Source: a virus. From it: a stretch of DNA of 43,231 bases. Both the position numbers and the translations under genes were made by a program. Location of the stretch: IMG/VR virus record IMGVR_UViG_3300010403_000012, positions 1-43,231 of that record. One strand, written 5' to 3'. Below the pieces are notes generated by a model, which saw nothing but the letters and a program-made list of their open reading frames with translations, was not told the origin of the DNA and did not search any database. Position 1 is the first letter of the stretch; every line of letters starts with the position of its first letter. Below, one piece after another: positions 1 through 6,861 of the stretch.

Positions 1-123
1 CGCCATCACGCTGATAGCAGCCCTGTCCGGCTGCGAGCACCGCATCAATGAGGGCGAGATCTACGCGCACGGCCACCTTAGCGAGCAGACGGTGATGATC
101 ATGATGCCGCTGACTACTTGCAG
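1..123. repeat. Terminal direct repeat (circular contig overlap), left copy
   Basis: The first 123 bases are identical to bases 43109-43231. An exact repeat of this length at both contig ends, lying in the middle of a coding frame that continues across the join, is what an assembler leaves when it closes a circular or circularly permuted molecule. A true short terminal repeat of a packaged genome is possible but less likely, because it would split a gene. Confidence 0.95.
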
Positions 124-352
124 CGGAGGGAAAGTCATCACGTGCAGAACGATGTTTATACCGATGTTCTTTCATTACCCAGAGCGTTGGTACATCGATA
201 TACGCAAGTACGAAGAGGAGAAGTGGCTGACGTCGCGTTGGTGGGTTTCGCAAGACGTATTTAACCAAGCTCAAGTCGGCGGCTACTTCAAGGTTGACGA
301 AAAGAAATCCCTTTCGGATGAGCCGCGCCAACGCGTGGAAAAGGACGAGTAA
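1..352 (+). CDS. Small lipoprotein, 3' part (gene crosses the contig join)
   Basis: The reading frame is open from base 2 and is the continuation of the gene that starts with GTG at 43092. Joined through the 123-base overlap, the product is 122 aa. It has a short hydrophobic N-terminus ending in the lipobox ALSGC, so it should be exported and lipidated at the inner or outer membrane. The mature part has an internal Cys pair and a Tyr/Trp-rich middle (about residues 65-90), then a charged tail. The family resembles small hypothetical phage proteins; its function is unknown. It overlaps the next gene as TAATG (350-354). An internal ATG at 92 exists, but starting there would discard the lipoprotein signal. 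Confidence 0.8.
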   Translation, partial: AITLIAALSGCEHRINEGEIYAHGHLSEQTVMIMMPLTTCSGGKVITCRTMFIPMFFHYPERWYIDIRKYEEEKWLTSRWWVSQDVFNQAQVGGYFKVDEKKSLSDEPRQRVEKDE

Positions 353-930
353 TGCGCCGTTTACTGTTAGCTATCGCCCTTCTCGCATCTCTGGCTGTTT
401 ATGCCGGCGTCACCGTGACCCGCGCGCCAGGGAAGTGGGAGCTACGCGACGCCGAAGGCGTGCCGGTGAAACAGGGCGGCGTGAACGTCCGCACCGACAC
501 GCTCGAGCAGTGCGAGACGGCAGCCGTGCGAGCGTTCGGCCCGACTGCGCTATCTACCCTCGCCTACCGCTGCGTGACGGCCGTGACGCTCACCGTCACC
601 GGCAGCTGCGACGAGCTGAACACCGTACCCGAGCCGCCGCACCCCGTGGACGACGACGGCTACACGGTGCTGCAGGAGGCGCCAGAGCCGCTCTTGTGCC
701 CTGACGGCGTGAACTTCGAGCTCCGCCAGCGGGTGTGGACCGTCACGTATCCGAAGTGCGGGGAGTACCGCGATACGGTGTATCAGGCATGTGGGCATGT
801 GGTGACCGATGAGCTCGAGCACGTCACGGGCGACTTGCTGATGGAGCCGCATCCCGAACTCGTCGGCACAGATCCTGCGGACGTCTGCCACAGCGCGGAC
901 TGCAATGATCCGGACGAGCCGCAGACGTGA
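352..930 (+). CDS. Secreted Cys-rich hypothetical protein
   Basis: A 192 aa protein whose N-terminus (MRRLLLAIALLASLAVYAG) is a typical Sec signal peptide with cleavage likely near residue 19. The mature part is acidic and carries many cysteines spread along its length, suggesting disulfides in the periplasm. The start ATG overlaps the stop of the upstream lipoprotein as TAATG, so the two exported proteins are translationally coupled. I do not recognise a family. The context is the distal half of the rightward early operon, where phages keep accessory genes; a cell-envelope role is inference only. Confidence 0.75.
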   Translation: MRRLLLAIALLASLAVYAGVTVTRAPGKWELRDAEGVPVKQGGVNVRTDTLEQCETAAVRAFGPTALSTLAYRCVTAVTLTVTGSCDELNTVPEPPHPVDDDGYTVLQEAPEPLLCPDGVNFELRQRVWTVTYPKCGEYRDTVYQACGHVVTDELEHVTGDLLMEPHPELVGTDPADVCHSADCNDPDEPQT

Positions 931-977
931 TCTACCTATCTATTCGTACTTCGCACTATCTGTATTAAGGAAAGCAC

Positions 978-1439
978 ATGCCCACCCCCTCCGACGCTCC
1001 TAATGATTCTAGAGTGTGCTGGAATTGCGGAAGGAACAAAACCGCATACAGATACATCGGCACGCCGTGCTGCGCAATGTTTGGGACACCTTCGCCCACC
1101 CCCGAGCGCGTGAGCGAGGAGCAGATGGCGGAGATCGTGGCGCGCGATGCGCGTCTTGAGGCGCACCACATTGAGCGCGCTTCAGCAAGCGACGACCGCC
1201 GCGCCCTCCTCTCCCACATCGCCGCGCTGGAAGCGGAACTCTCCCGCCTTCGTCGCGAGGCGGGGGCGGATGCGAGGGATGCGGCGAGGTATCGGTGGTT
1301 GCGTCGGCACGGCTCCTACAGCCCATTCATTGCAATGCGCGGCCCGGGTGGTGTGTCGCAACTGACGGAGGAGTATGCAGACGCCGCCATTGACGCCGCC
1401 CTGTCCGCCAGCACTACCAACACCAAGGAGTCAACGTGA
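978..1439 (+). CDS. Zinc-finger-like hypothetical phage protein
   Basis: A 153 aa protein with an N-terminal CWNCG knuckle and a second Cys pair (residues 14-33) that could bind zinc, then a coiled-coil-like stretch (about 55-95), and a C-terminal segment containing DAARYRWLRRH and DAAIDAAL, a pattern common in small phage accessory proteins. AAGGAAA sits ahead of the ATG at 978 as ribosome binding site. The stop overlaps the next GTG start (GTGA at 1436). Function is unknown. Confidence 0.7.
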   Translation: MPTPSDAPNDSRVCWNCGRNKTAYRYIGTPCCAMFGTPSPTPERVSEEQMAEIVARDARLEAHHIERASASDDRRALLSHIAALEAELSRLRREAGADARDAARYRWLRRHGSYSPFIAMRGPGGVSQLTEEYADAAIDAALSASTTNTKEST

Positions 1440-1843
1440 ACAGAATAGTTTGGGAATGCAAGATTGGCGGCCCGTACGTCAAACTGCTCGGTGCCGCAGA
1501 CGGCCCGATGCGCGATGCTATCGAGAACGCCTATCGAGAACTCTTCGGCCAGGAACCAGAGTTCACTTTCAGCGGTTGGGGCTCATCGCTCAACGAGTTC
1601 GAACTCGCTACGGTGGAGCATCGCGCGCCGAAGATCGAGCCGCGCCCCACGCTTGAACAAGCGCTGAAGACCCTGCTGAACCGCTACAGCGTCGAGAACG
1701 GCAGCAACACGCCGGATTTCATTCTGGCCGAATACATGCTGGCGACGCTCAAGGCGTTCGAGGGTGCGTCGCTTTCCCGAGAGCGCTGGTATGGGCAATC
1801 GCTGCGCATCGGGATGCCTTCCCCCACCAAGCCGAAGGAGTGA
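1436..1843 (+). CDS. Hypothetical protein
   Basis: A 135 aa soluble protein with no signal peptide or membrane segment. It starts with GTG in a GTGA overlap with the preceding stop. The N-terminal half is mixed alpha/beta in pattern (MNRIVWECKIGGPY...), the rest helical. Not recognised; its position within the accessory chain of the rightward operon is the only clue. Confidence 0.65.
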   Translation: MNRIVWECKIGGPYVKLLGAADGPMRDAIENAYRELFGQEPEFTFSGWGSSLNEFELATVEHRAPKIEPRPTLEQALKTLLNRYSVENGSNTPDFILAEYMLATLKAFEGASLSRERWYGQSLRIGMPSPTKPKE

Positions 1844-1846
1844 GAT

Positions 1847-2041
1847 GTGAGCACCCTGCCTCAGTTCATCCCGAGATTCGGCTGCCCGCATTCGTGGCAT
1901 CCGATCTCAAACGAAACCATCACGATGTGGACGAGTTCCGCCACTAACAGCACTCCTCCGCGCACCGCGACCGCATACCAAATGCACGAATGCCGGCTAT
2001 GCGGCGGCCACGAATTGCACCCCGTGAGGAGAGAGCCATGA
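1847..2041 (+). CDS. Small Cys/His-rich hypothetical protein
   Basis: A 64 aa protein starting with GTG three bases after the previous stop. It has one Cys/His pair near residues 13-17 and a CRLCGGHELH motif near the C-terminus, consistent with a small zinc site. It overlaps the start of the following Lar-like gene (ATG at 2038) by four bases. Function unknown; possibly part of the same zinc-ribbon group as the next gene. Confidence 0.55.
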   Translation: MSTLPQFIPRFGCPHSWHPISNETITMWTSSATNSTPPRTATAYQMHECRLCGGHELHPVRREP

Positions 2042-2607
2042 CCACCCCTTCGAGTGAGAAGCCCGGGCTGACGGAGTTGCTGCCGTGTCCGTTTTGCGGC
2101 GAACGCTCTTGTATTTCGATTTCTGTCGAGCATGGGCGCCCCAAATGGTTTGCGTTCTGCCCGCCGTGCAATGCGCACGGCCCGTGGGCCGACTCTGAGA
2201 GCGAAGCGTGCTCGGCGTGGAATACGCGCACCCCGCCCGCGACGCTGACTGAGGAGCAGCGGGAGGCATTGACCATAGCCGCTGACTGCATGGATTTGTA
2301 TTCGCCGGGATCGGCCGGCAATGCCGCCATAGCAGCCACCCTCCGCGCCCTCGCCTCTCGCACCCCGCCCGCCCGGCAGGAGGTGCGCCCGTGCACCTGT
2401 CACCCCGACGACAATCCGCCTGTGCCGTGCCCACGCAAGTACGCGCTTACCGAGTGTCGCGATGCAGCCTCGGTGCGCAGCACAGGGGAGAAGTGCGTGA
2501 GGTGTGGGGGTAGTAGAGTTATTTTGTATCACGCAGACGGCGGAACCAATCCACCGGCAACGGCTGAACCTTGCCCCTCCTGCACCGCCCCTCCGGGTGG
2601 CGTATGA
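2038..2607 (+). CDS. Lar-like restriction alleviation family protein
   Basis: A 189 aa protein whose first 55 residues fit the Lar_restr_allev zinc-ribbon family: PCPFCGER...CPPCNAHGPWADSESEACSAWNTR. The Rac prophage Lar protein moderates type I restriction by enhancing methylation, but many phage members of this family are uncharacterised. The C-terminal half adds a second Cys cluster (CTCHPDD..., then CVRCGG and CPSC), so it is longer than a minimal Lar. The ATG at 2038 is preceded by GAGGAGAG and overlaps the previous gene by 4 bases. An anti-restriction role is a family-level inference. Confidence 0.65.
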   Translation: MTTPSSEKPGLTELLPCPFCGERSCISISVEHGRPKWFAFCPPCNAHGPWADSESEACSAWNTRTPPATLTEEQREALTIAADCMDLYSPGSAGNAAIAATLRALASRTPPARQEVRPCTCHPDDNPPVPCPRKYALTECRDAASVRSTGEKCVRCGGSRVILYHADGGTNPPATAEPCPSCTAPPGGV

Positions 2608-2858
2608 GCGCGAAGACTATGCCGGCGTGGCCGCAAAGATCCACGATGCTTGAACCAGAGCCTTTGGCCGCATGGAGAAAGGAGGCCGAGTATCAGTTGG
2701 CCAAGTCAGACGCCGCGATGGCGAGGCTGAGGGTGGCGGTGGAGGCGTTGAAGCAGATTGAGGGTGACTGCGCATTCAATGAATGGCTGTCATCGCTCGT
2801 GAAGGCGTCGCAAACCCTCGCCCTCATCGGCGACCTGCCACCGGGGAGGGAGGGGTGA
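2604..2858 (+). CDS. Helical hypothetical protein
   Basis: An 84 aa protein, start ATG overlapping the Lar-like stop (ATGA, 2604). It is mostly alpha-helical, with a probable coiled coil around residues 28-55. No family recognised. It is coupled to the next gene by a GTGA overlap. Confidence 0.55.
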   Translation: MSAKTMPAWPQRSTMLEPEPLAAWRKEAEYQLAKSDAAMARLRVAVEALKQIEGDCAFNEWLSSLVKASQTLALIGDLPPGREG

Positions 2859-3067
2859 GCTACAAGACGGGCCTATACGCATGGACTTTTGTATCGCTGC
2901 TCATGCTGGCCGCTTCCATCTTTGCCGCAGTGACGATGGATGGCAGGCCAAACGACCGCGCTTTCGTGCTTGTGTGGGCATTCGGCAGTGGTTGGAGCTT
3001 GAGTTTGCTTGTCCACGTCGGGTTCTTCGACCTGCACAACATGCGAAAAAAGAGAGGTGATGAATGA
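2855..3067 (+). CDS. Small two-TM membrane protein
   Basis: A 70 aa protein from GTG at 2855 (GTGA overlap). Two hydrophobic segments (about residues 8-28 and 37-55) are separated by a short polar loop, and the tail is basic (MRKKRGDE), predicting a two-pass inner-membrane protein with both ends inside. A longer frame upstream exists, but the GTGA coupling supports the short form. Function unknown; superinfection or envelope effects are typical of such phage proteins but not shown here. Confidence 0.6.
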   Translation: MSYKTGLYAWTFVSLLMLAASIFAAVTMDGRPNDRAFVLVWAFGSGWSLSLLVHVGFFDLHNMRKKRGDE

Positions 3068-3318
3068 CAATCGCAACCGTGTTCGGAGATCAGTACCAGG
3101 CGTTGGTGGATGAGGGGAAACGGACGGTGTTCTTCCAAGACCACACGGACCCCAACAGTCACGGCTACGGGATACAGAACCTGTCCTACGAGGAACTGTA
3201 TGCGCTGTTCGCGTGGCAGAGACGCCGCACCGAGGCGATGTCCATGCGTCTGTCATCGACTGTCCGCCTGCTTGAGGGGATGGAAAGCATCCCTGGCGTT
3301 GATCCGGATTGGCCGTGA
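3064..3318 (+). CDS. Hypothetical protein
   Basis: An 84 aa soluble protein coupled by ATGA to the membrane protein upstream and by GTGA to the excisionase-like gene downstream. Its C-terminal half is helical (ELYALFAWQRRRTEAMSMRL). Not recognised. The tight coupling to xis-int suggests co-expression with the recombination genes. Confidence 0.6.
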   Translation: MTIATVFGDQYQALVDEGKRTVFFQDHTDPNSHGYGIQNLSYEELYALFAWQRRRTEAMSMRLSSTVRLLEGMESIPGVDPDWP

Positions 3319-3626
3319 CCTACTTCACCGTCGAAGAAGCAGCCGAGAAGCTGCACATGGGCCTAGACGCCGTGCGGCGGAAGGCTGCCGAGGGTAGCAT
3401 CCCGGCGCGCAAGGTGGGGCGGCGGTGGCTGTTCCATCCGGATCTGCTGGACAAATACATGAGGAACGAGTGGCAATCTATAAAAGAACGCCCGGGGGGC
3501 CGTGGTGGGTTCGAATCACAGTACGCGGCAAGTCTATTCGCAGAAGCGCCGGAACATGCGACCGACAGAAAGCCGAGGAATTCGAAACCGCGCTCCGCGA
3601 CAGATACTGGCGGCAAACGAAACTAG
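3315..3626 (+). CDS. xis: Excisionase-like helix-turn-helix protein
   Basis: A 103 aa protein. Residues 1-50 form a MerR/excisionase-type winged helix (FTVEEAAEKLHMGLDAVRRKAAEG...RKVGRRWLFHPDLLDKYM), the fold used to bind and bend attachment-site DNA and direct prophage excision. It starts with GTG in a GTGA overlap. The last third, after residue 52, is Arg/Pro/Ser-rich and lies entirely inside the integrase gene in another frame. Directly upstream of an integrase this is the expected excisionase or directionality factor; a simple regulator of int is the alternative. Confidence 0.75.
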   Translation: MTYFTVEEAAEKLHMGLDAVRRKAAEGSIPARKVGRRWLFHPDLLDKYMRNEWQSIKERPGGRGGFESQYAASLFAEAPEHATDRKPRNSKPRSATDTGGKRN

Positions 3627-4519
3627 GCGAGACGATCTACACGTGGGAAGAAGCGGTTGAGCGCTACAAGAAGGACGCGGCCTGGCGAGAATCCACGAGG
3701 AAAACAAATGAATTTTCCCTCACATTTTTCGAGCGTCTCAATCCGATTGCAATTACAGCCATCAACGCCGAAGTCATACGAGCCGCAAGAGATTTCGTTG
3801 AGCGATCGCAGACTCAATCTTCCGCCAACCGAATCATGGCTGTGTTTCGCGGAGTCCTTCGGGCTTGTGTCAGATGGGAGTGGCTTAAGCACGCACCTTC
3901 TGTACCTATGGTGCACATACCGCAAACAGAAATTGCGCCGCTTGACTCTGAGCAATGTTCGCGACTTATCTCTCAGTTGCCAGAACATCTAAAGGGTCCG
4001 GTGATGTTCTCAGTTTTAACAGGCCTCCGCATGTCTAACACACGCGACCTCACGTGGGACCGCGTGGATCTCGAGGAAGGTCATGTGACAATTCCAGCGA
4101 GCCAGTACAAGACGAAGCGCGATCAGCGCTTCCCTCTATCTACTCAAGCCGTGGAATTGCTGTCTAGGATTCCACGCCGCGAAGGAAGGGTATTTCTGTA
4201 TGAAGGACGACCAATCACAGGGAAGCTGGGAGCGAGGGCCTTTAGGAAAGCTCGCAAACGCGCAGGGCTGGATGGGCTCCGATGGCATGATCTACGGCAC
4301 ACCTTCGCTTCTTGGGTTGCCCAGTCCGGCGCGAGTGACCGTGTACTCCAAGCGCTCGGTGGCTGGACCAGCCCCAAGATGGTGGCTCGCTATGCCCACC
4401 TGAAACCGTCTGACCTGCGTTCATATGTTGACGCAGTTGGCACTTTCGCTGTCACTGGACAAAAGCACAGCAAGACAAAACGAGCGAAAAAGCCTATAAA
4501 AACGGTGCCCTCTATCTGA
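3470..4519 (+). CDS. int: Tyrosine-recombinase integrase
   Basis: A 349 aa phage integrase. The catalytic set is visible: Arg187 in TGLRMSN, Lys near 214-216, His273 and Arg276 in WHDLRH, Trp299 in the second-His position (GGWT), and the nucleophile Tyr308 in MVARYAHL. The N-terminus (AIYKR...WWVRITVRGK) is the arm-binding type. GTG at 3470 is chosen because homologues begin MAIYKR; a 15-codon extension to 3425 is possible. The gene overlaps the excisionase-like gene by 157 bases. Its stop codon lies inside the tRNA-like attP core, so the last six residues and the stop are read from the attachment core. It catalyses integration into and excision from the host tRNA-Thr gene. Confidence 0.93.
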   Translation: MAIYKRTPGGPWWVRITVRGKSIRRSAGTCDRQKAEEFETALRDRYWRQTKLGETIYTWEEAVERYKKDAAWRESTRKTNEFSLTFFERLNPIAITAINAEVIRAARDFVERSQTQSSANRIMAVFRGVLRACVRWEWLKHAPSVPMVHIPQTEIAPLDSEQCSRLISQLPEHLKGPVMFSVLTGLRMSNTRDLTWDRVDLEEGHVTIPASQYKTKRDQRFPLSTQAVELLSRIPRREGRVFLYEGRPITGKLGARAFRKARKRAGLDGLRWHDLRHTFASWVAQSGASDRVLQALGGWTSPKMVARYAHLKPSDLRSYVDAVGTFAVTGQKHSKTKRAKKPIKTVPSI

Positions 4520-4552
4520 TTCGAACAGATGACCCCTTCATTACGAATGAGG
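4504..4552 (-). other. attP: attP core: 3' half of tRNA-Thr(CGT)
   Basis: Read on the minus strand, this segment is the 3' part of a tRNA: anticodon loop TTCGTAA (anticodon CGT), 3' anticodon stem, a five-base variable region, a perfect 5-bp T stem ATCTG/CAGAT around TTCGAAT, the 3' acceptor strand, A73 and CC. There is no D arm or 5' acceptor half, so it is not a functional tRNA gene. Lying at the 3' end of int, it is what a phage carries to restore the host tRNA on integration. One mismatch on the 5' side of the anticodon stem (position 28 against 42) suggests the identity block ends near 4549-4551. Confidence 0.88.
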
Positions 4553-4743
4553 GGCGCGACTGGCGACGGATGGTACTACACAAATGAAATCAAGGCGTTG
4601 CGAGTGCATGGGATTGGCGATATCAGGCGAAAAACGGCCTGAAACTGCCATGCGCGAGCACATATGTGGGCACACGGCTTTTACCCCCGGTGAGACCAGA
4701 ACAAGTCTCGCGACAGAAGCTAACTAGAACCAAAAGGACCCCC
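4520..4743. other. Non-coding attP arm region
   Basis: About 220 bases between the integrase stop and the next gene carry no convincing reading frame. The left end is the tRNA-like core. The remainder probably holds integrase/excisionase arm sites, but I cannot pick out a clear repeated arm motif by eye. AAAAGGA at its end is the ribosome binding site of the gene at 4744. Confidence 0.5.
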
Positions 4744-4938
4744 ATGTTCTCCTACCTCCTCTCCCCCTACGTCCTCATCCCCCTAACCATCCTGCTAGGG
4801 ATCGTTGCGCTGGCGCTGATCACCTACAAGTACATCCCGAACAAGACCGGCCGGGTGTGCTTGGTGTGCGGGGCTCATAAACACAACGCCGGCACGATGT
4901 GGAAGTGCGCGAAGTGCGATAGGGAGGTGGCGGAGTGA
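4744..4938 (+). CDS. Small membrane protein with zinc-ribbon tail
   Basis: A 64 aa protein: one N-terminal transmembrane helix (about residues 8-28) followed by a cytoplasmic zinc-ribbon-like motif CLVCG...CAKCD with two CxxC pairs. ATG at 4744 has AAAAGGA at good spacing; an in-frame upstream start at 4666 lacks support. It overlaps the next small gene as GTGA. Function unknown. Confidence 0.65.
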   Translation: MFSYLLSPYVLIPLTILLGIVALALITYKYIPNKTGRVCLVCGAHKHNAGTMWKCAKCDREVAE

Positions 4939-5063
4939 GGTGGCTGCACGCAGGGCTGCGCTGGCTCGACGCCCGCCCCTGGCGCTGGGTGGCGTTCTTC
5001 CTTACGTGTATCGTGACGGTGGGGGCGATACTTTATTGGAGAGAGGAGATAGGTGGCAGATGA
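4935..5063 (+). CDS. 42-residue single-TM protein
   Basis: GTG at 4935 overlaps the upstream stop (GTGA) and the frame runs to TGA at 5061-5063, giving 42 aa. The middle (WVAFFLTCIVTVGAILYW) is a clear transmembrane helix with a basic, Trp-rich N-terminus. It is coupled by ATGA to the next gene. Too short for family recognition, but the gapless chain of overlaps supports translation. Confidence 0.6.
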   Translation: MRWLHAGLRWLDARPWRWVAFFLTCIVTVGAILYWREEIGGR

Positions 5064-5155
5064 GCTGGATGCGGCGCCGCCGTGAGATGCGTTCGCGATG
5101 GTTTTGGATTAGGGCCTATTACGCCACTTACTGGCGAGGGAAGAGGTACGAATGA
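5060..5155 (+). CDS. 31-residue Arg/Trp/Tyr-rich protein
   Basis: ATG at 5060 (ATGA overlap) to TGA at 5155 gives 31 aa, extremely rich in Arg, Trp and Tyr (SWMRRRREMRSRWFWIR). The next gene again starts in an ATGA overlap (5152). Such a basic aromatic peptide could contact membrane or nucleic acid; no function can be assigned. Confidence 0.5.
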   Translation: MSWMRRRREMRSRWFWIRAYYATYWRGKRYE

Positions 5156-5478
5156 GACTCATGAAACGCTATCCGCCGTTTGAAAACGAACTGATGCGTT
5201 ACCAGCCCTATGAAACCTCAGACCGTTGGGGAGACACCGTTGCGCGAATGCGTTCGCAACCCGATGGTCGGTACTACCTCGTCAAGGACGTGCAGAATGC
5301 TGTCTTCGATGCCTACAACGAGATGCAGAATTTGATTGAGGAAGCGCGCAAGGCAGGCAAGCATGGCGTGGCTGCAGCGGAGCGTGGAGAAAAGGCGCTT
5401 AAGGCGCTCGGTGAGGCTATCTTCCCGAGGCCGGTCGATACTGAGAAGACGGCGAAGCGCGCGGTGCTTGGGAAATGA
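5152..5478 (+). CDS. Hypothetical protein, end of rightward gene chain
   Basis: A 108 aa helical, charged protein coupled to the previous gene by ATGA. It contains YYLVKDVQNAVFDAYNEM followed by a long helix. It is the last plus-strand gene before the convergent late operon. Function unknown. Confidence 0.65.
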   Translation: MRLMKRYPPFENELMRYQPYETSDRWGDTVARMRSQPDGRYYLVKDVQNAVFDAYNEMQNLIEEARKAGKHGVAAAERGEKALKALGEAIFPRPVDTEKTAKRAVLGK

Positions 5479-5746
5479 TTGAGTTTGGAGAGCGGCCGGT
5501 CGCGTCCGGCTCGGAAAATAGGTGTGTTGCTGAGAGCGCTGGAGGCGCAAGCCGTTAGTACAGCCAGCCCATTAACCGCGAGGGCGGACGTTACCGCTTT
5601 GGGTGTTCTTTAGGTCGCCGTGTCGCCGGAGATCGATCTTGGAGGCAACATGAGGCACGCTAGACGGAGTTCCTGCACCTATGCTGAAGGAACACGGCCG
5701 GTAATCAATCCGGCCTCTCCCTATCCGCCTAACAGATAACCGCCAC
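5479..5746. other. Convergent intergenic region with two hairpins
   Basis: No gene is supported here. Two perfect inverted repeats are present: GCCGG/CCGGC at 5495-5510 and GGCCGG/CCGGCC at 5696-5715. They lie between the ends of the rightward early and leftward late transcription units, where terminators are expected, but neither is followed by a clear T-run on either strand, so termination is only a suggestion. Confidence 0.45.
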
Positions 5747-5953
5747 TTATCCGCCACCCGGATGAGCCCGCTCCCACCTTTCCACCGCCTCAGCCGCGAT
5801 ATCCGCGTGCATCTGGCAGCACTTGCACGCCGTGGCACACGACGCGATGCCACGAAGCGCGGCAAGCAGTGGCGTGACGTCGTAGCGGGCGGCGTATAGC
5901 CGCGCCTCGGCTTGATATGCGTCAAACATCAGGGGTTTTTCGTGCTGGGGCAT
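5747..5953 (-). CDS. Hypothetical protein, last gene of late operon
   Basis: A 68 aa protein with a central CATACKCCQMH cysteine/histidine cluster between two helices, possibly metal-binding. It ends the leftward late operon, after the metallophosphoesterase. No family recognised. An overlapping longer minus-strand frame (5572-5925) looks like a shadow. Confidence 0.55.
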   Translation of the reverse strand: MPQHEKPLMFDAYQAEARLYAARYDVTPLLAALRGIASCATACKCCQMHADIAAEAVERWERAHPGGG

Positions 5954-5988
5954 GGGGTTAGGGGCTAACTAACTAGGCGGGGAATTAG

Positions 5989-6861
5989 TCACAGGTACTT
6001 GTGCGTCAGGTACTCAAGGCTGACGACCATCGGGGAGAAGTACCCGTCTAGCACCTCGTGCGCCATGACGACGCCGCGCCAGTGCTCGTTGCCTTGCTGA
6101 GTGAGATACGCTTCGTGGTGGCTGTAGAAGCTGCCGGCGATGATGCCGATCTGCATCCGCCCGCCAAGGGACTGGCAGTGGATGTCCAGCCCCTGCATGT
6201 GGCCGGCGATGCAAGACCGCCCCTCGCGCACAAGCTGGGCGCGGGCATTGGGGGCGCCAGACTTCGACTGCATCACGCGGCCAGTGGCCGAGCGTGGGAA
6301 GAAGTGGCAGTAGCTAATCCCGTCAACCACGACGGGCTTTAGGAACTCGTGCGCCTCGATGCCGAACTCCGCGAGTTTGAGATCCTCAACGCCGATGGCG
6401 CCCTCAAGGCGTGAGTCCTCGTCCACGACGCGCTGTACGCGGTGCTCGTGGTTGCCCATGGTGAAGATGATGCGCGGCTTGTAGCCCTTGGCCTTGCGTA
6501 TAGGGGCGAGGAACTTCTCCATGGCGGCCTTGCCCGCCTCGACGTCCGAGCGGTAGCGCCTGCCCTCGAAGCACAGCTTGCCCCGGTCGTAGCTCGAGAG
6601 TGAGGGGAAGTCCCACCAGTCGCCGATGATGATGATGACGTCGGGGCGCTTCTCAGCCGCGTAGTTCCCTGCCGCGAGGATATGGGAGATGTCCACGCCC
6701 AGCTTTACCTGGGTGTCGGGGATCAGGAGGTGCTTGGCGTGTCTAGGGTTTCGCGTTGTGCGCTTTCTAGGTTTTGCTGCTGCCCACCGCTTGACGGTGG
6801 TGACGGCTTCCAACTGGGCGCGCAGGTCGTCGATGGTCGCTTGCAACGCCTCTGGCGTCAT
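5989..6861 (-). CDS. Calcineurin-like metallophosphoesterase
   Basis: A 290 aa protein with the dinuclear-metal phosphoesterase motifs in order: DTQ (49-51, in place of DxH), GDWWD (80-84), GNHEH (136-140), a His-containing block (HFFPR, 186-190) and GHMQG (220-224, GHxH-like). Residues 1-45 are a basic helical extension. The substrate is unknown; phage relatives are proposed to act on nucleotides, RNA ends or DNA. It starts in an ATGA overlap with the metallopeptidase gene and lies at the far end of the late operon, an accessory position. Confidence 0.85.
   Translation of the reverse strand: MTPEALQATIDDLRAQLEAVTTVKRWAAAKPRKRTTRNPRHAKHLLIPDTQVKLGVDISHILAAGNYAAEKRPDVIIIIGDWWDFPSLSSYDRGKLCFEGRRYRSDVEAGKAAMEKFLAPIRKAKGYKPRIIFTMGNHEHRVQRVVDEDSRLEGAIGVEDLKLAEFGIEAHEFLKPVVVDGISYCHFFPRSATGRVMQSKSGAPNARAQLVREGRSCIAGHMQGLDIHCQSLGGRMQIGIIAGSFYSHHEAYLTQQGNEHWRGVVMAHEVLDGYFSPMVVSLEYLTHKYL

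Noticed and set aside
1861-2532. 223-codon minus-strand frame
   Set aside because: It runs opposite the well-supported overlapping genes at 1847-2607 and has unnatural composition.
4504-4552. Functional tRNA-Thr gene
   Set aside because: Only the 3' half is present. There is no D arm or 5' acceptor strand upstream, so it is an attachment core.
5495-5510. Terminator of the rightward operon
   Set aside because: The GCCGG/CCGGC hairpin is perfect but short and followed by TCGGAAAATA rather than a T-run, so it is reported only as a hairpin.
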